This document shows positions 4,984 to 5,803 of a DNA stretch of 5,803 nucleotides, one piece after another (position 1 is the stretch's first letter; the number at the start of each line of letters is the position of its first letter). A program made the translations under genes and the position numbers. The DNA lies in contig JAHDHM010000043.1 of NCBI GenBank assembly GCA_020631315.1, positions 1 to 5,803 of the forward strand, given 5' to 3'. The notes below the pieces were generated by a model, which made no database searches, was not told the DNA's origin, and saw only the letters and a list, made by a program, of their open reading frames with translations. This stretch comes from Acidimicrobiales bacterium. GTDB lineage: Bacteria; Actinomycetota; Acidimicrobiia; Acidimicrobiales; Poriferisodaliceae.

Positions 4984-5803
4984 TCAGTCGAGGTCGGTGG
5001 GGAGGGCGAAGGTGCCGGCGATGGCCGTGGCGGCGGCGACGGCGGGGGAGACGAGGTGGGTGCGACCACCCCGACCCTGGCGGCCTTCGAAGTTGCGGTT
5101 GGACGTGCTGGCGCAGCGCTCACGCGGCTGCAGCTTGTCCGGGTTCATGGCCAGACACATCGAGCAGCCGGGCTCGCGCCAGTCGAAGCCGGCAGCGAGG
5201 AAGATCTCGTGGAGACCCTCGGCCTCGGCCTGCTGCTTCACGGCGTGGGAACCGGGGACGACGAGCGTGCGCATGCCGGCCTTGACCTGGCGGCCTTGCG
5301 CGACGGCTGCGGCGGCCCGCAGATCCTCGATGCGGCTGTTGGTGCAGCTGCCGATGAACACGGTGTCGACGGCGATGTCGCGCATCGGCGTGCCGGCCTC
5401 GAAGCCCATGTACTCGAGGGCGCGTGCTGCCGCGTCGCGTTCGGACTCCTCGGCGAAGTCGTCCGGCGACGGGATGTTGCCGTCGAGGCGCATGACCTGG
5501 GCGGGGTTCGTGCCCCACGAGACGTGAGGAACGATGTCGGCGCCGTCGAGGACGACCTCCTTGTCGAACACAGCGCCTTCGTCGGTCGCGAGCGTGGACC
5601 ATTCGGCGACGGCGGCGTCCCAGTCGGCACCCTTCGGGGCGTGTGCCCGACCGGCGAGGTAGTCGAAGGTGGTCTGGTCCGGTGCGATCAGACCGGCCTT
5701 GGCGCCGGCCTCGATCGACATGTTGCAGACCGTCATGCGGCCTTCCATAGAGAGAGCCTCGATTCCCGCGGTATGTGCCGCCGCCGGTGCCGATGCGACC
5801 GCT
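4984..5803 (-). CDS. leuC: 3-isopropylmalate dehydratase large subunit, C-terminal part (cut by right edge, probable indel near edge)
   Basis: LeuC is the iron-sulfur catalytic subunit of isopropylmalate isomerase. From [17 protein letters not shown] onward the sequence is a clean match to the aconitase-type LeuC C-terminal part, about 257 of the usual 465-480 residues. The three [4Fe-4S] cysteines are present: one in [10 protein letters not shown] and two in GCSMCLAM. The substrate/cluster region [20 protein letters not shown] is intact, and the protein ends TDLD. The frame stays open to the right edge. However, the last ~30 bases read in this frame (AVASAPAAA) do not look like LeuC, while another frame there reads [12 protein letters not shown], which does. 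A net frameshift of either genomic or assembly origin therefore probably lies at about 5764-5780. The N-terminal ~200 residues are outside the window. Confidence 0.95.
   Translation of the reverse strand, partial: AVASAPAAAHTAGIEALSMEGRMTVCNMSIEAGAKAGLIAPDQTTFDYLAGRAHAPKGADWDAAVAEWSTLATDEGAVFDKEVVLDGADIVPHVSWGTNPAQVMRLDGNIPSPDDFAEESERDAAARALEYMGFEAGTPMRDIAVDTVFIGSCTNSRIEDLRAAAAVAQGRQVKAGMRTLVVPGSHAVKQQAEAEGLHEIFLAAGFDWREPGCSMCLAMNPDKLQPRERCASTSNRNFEGRQGRGGRTHLVSPAVAAATAIAGTFALPTDLD

Overview
The window is a stretch of a high-GC genome in which every supportable gene lies on the minus strand, so genes are read here from the right edge to the left. GC-rich codon use, an actinobacterial-looking leuCD pair and a sulfotransferase with a CGCG cysteine cluster suggest an actinobacterium. 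The class Acidimicrobiia (Ilumatobacter-like) is my best guess from protein flavour; it was not tested by a search.

Right part (about 4372-5803): the 3' part of leuC followed 18 bases later by complete leuD. Together they encode the two subunits of isopropylmalate isomerase in leucine synthesis. The last ~55 bases of the window appear to carry an indel or frameshift in leuC. A 90-base gap after leuD holds two adjacent inverted repeats, which probably separate the leucine genes from the next unit.

Middle and left part (1-4281): an exopolysaccharide or capsule assembly cluster. It opens with a 613-residue Wzz-type chain-length/co-polymerase protein fused, through a long Pro/Ala-rich linker, to a degenerate BY-kinase-like ATPase domain with no tyrosines. 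After a 100-base gap containing two more hairpins come four genes with overlapping stop and start codons: a PssD/Alg14-like protein, a PssE/Alg13-like glycosyltransferase subunit, a PAPS-type sulfotransferase, and the N-terminal part of a family 2 glycosyltransferase cut by the left edge.

Inferred joint role: the PssD/PssE pair adds one sugar to a lipid-linked glycan at the inner face of the membrane, the GT2 adds another, the sulfotransferase may sulfate the glycan or a related acceptor, and the Wzz-like protein controls polymerisation or export. No RNA genes, mobile elements, CRISPR arrays or origins were seen. The region is largely a conventional polysaccharide locus. Its most unusual points are the pseudo-kinase half of the Wzz protein, the hairpins in the two gaps, the sulfotransferase within the operon, and the probable leuC lesion at the edge.
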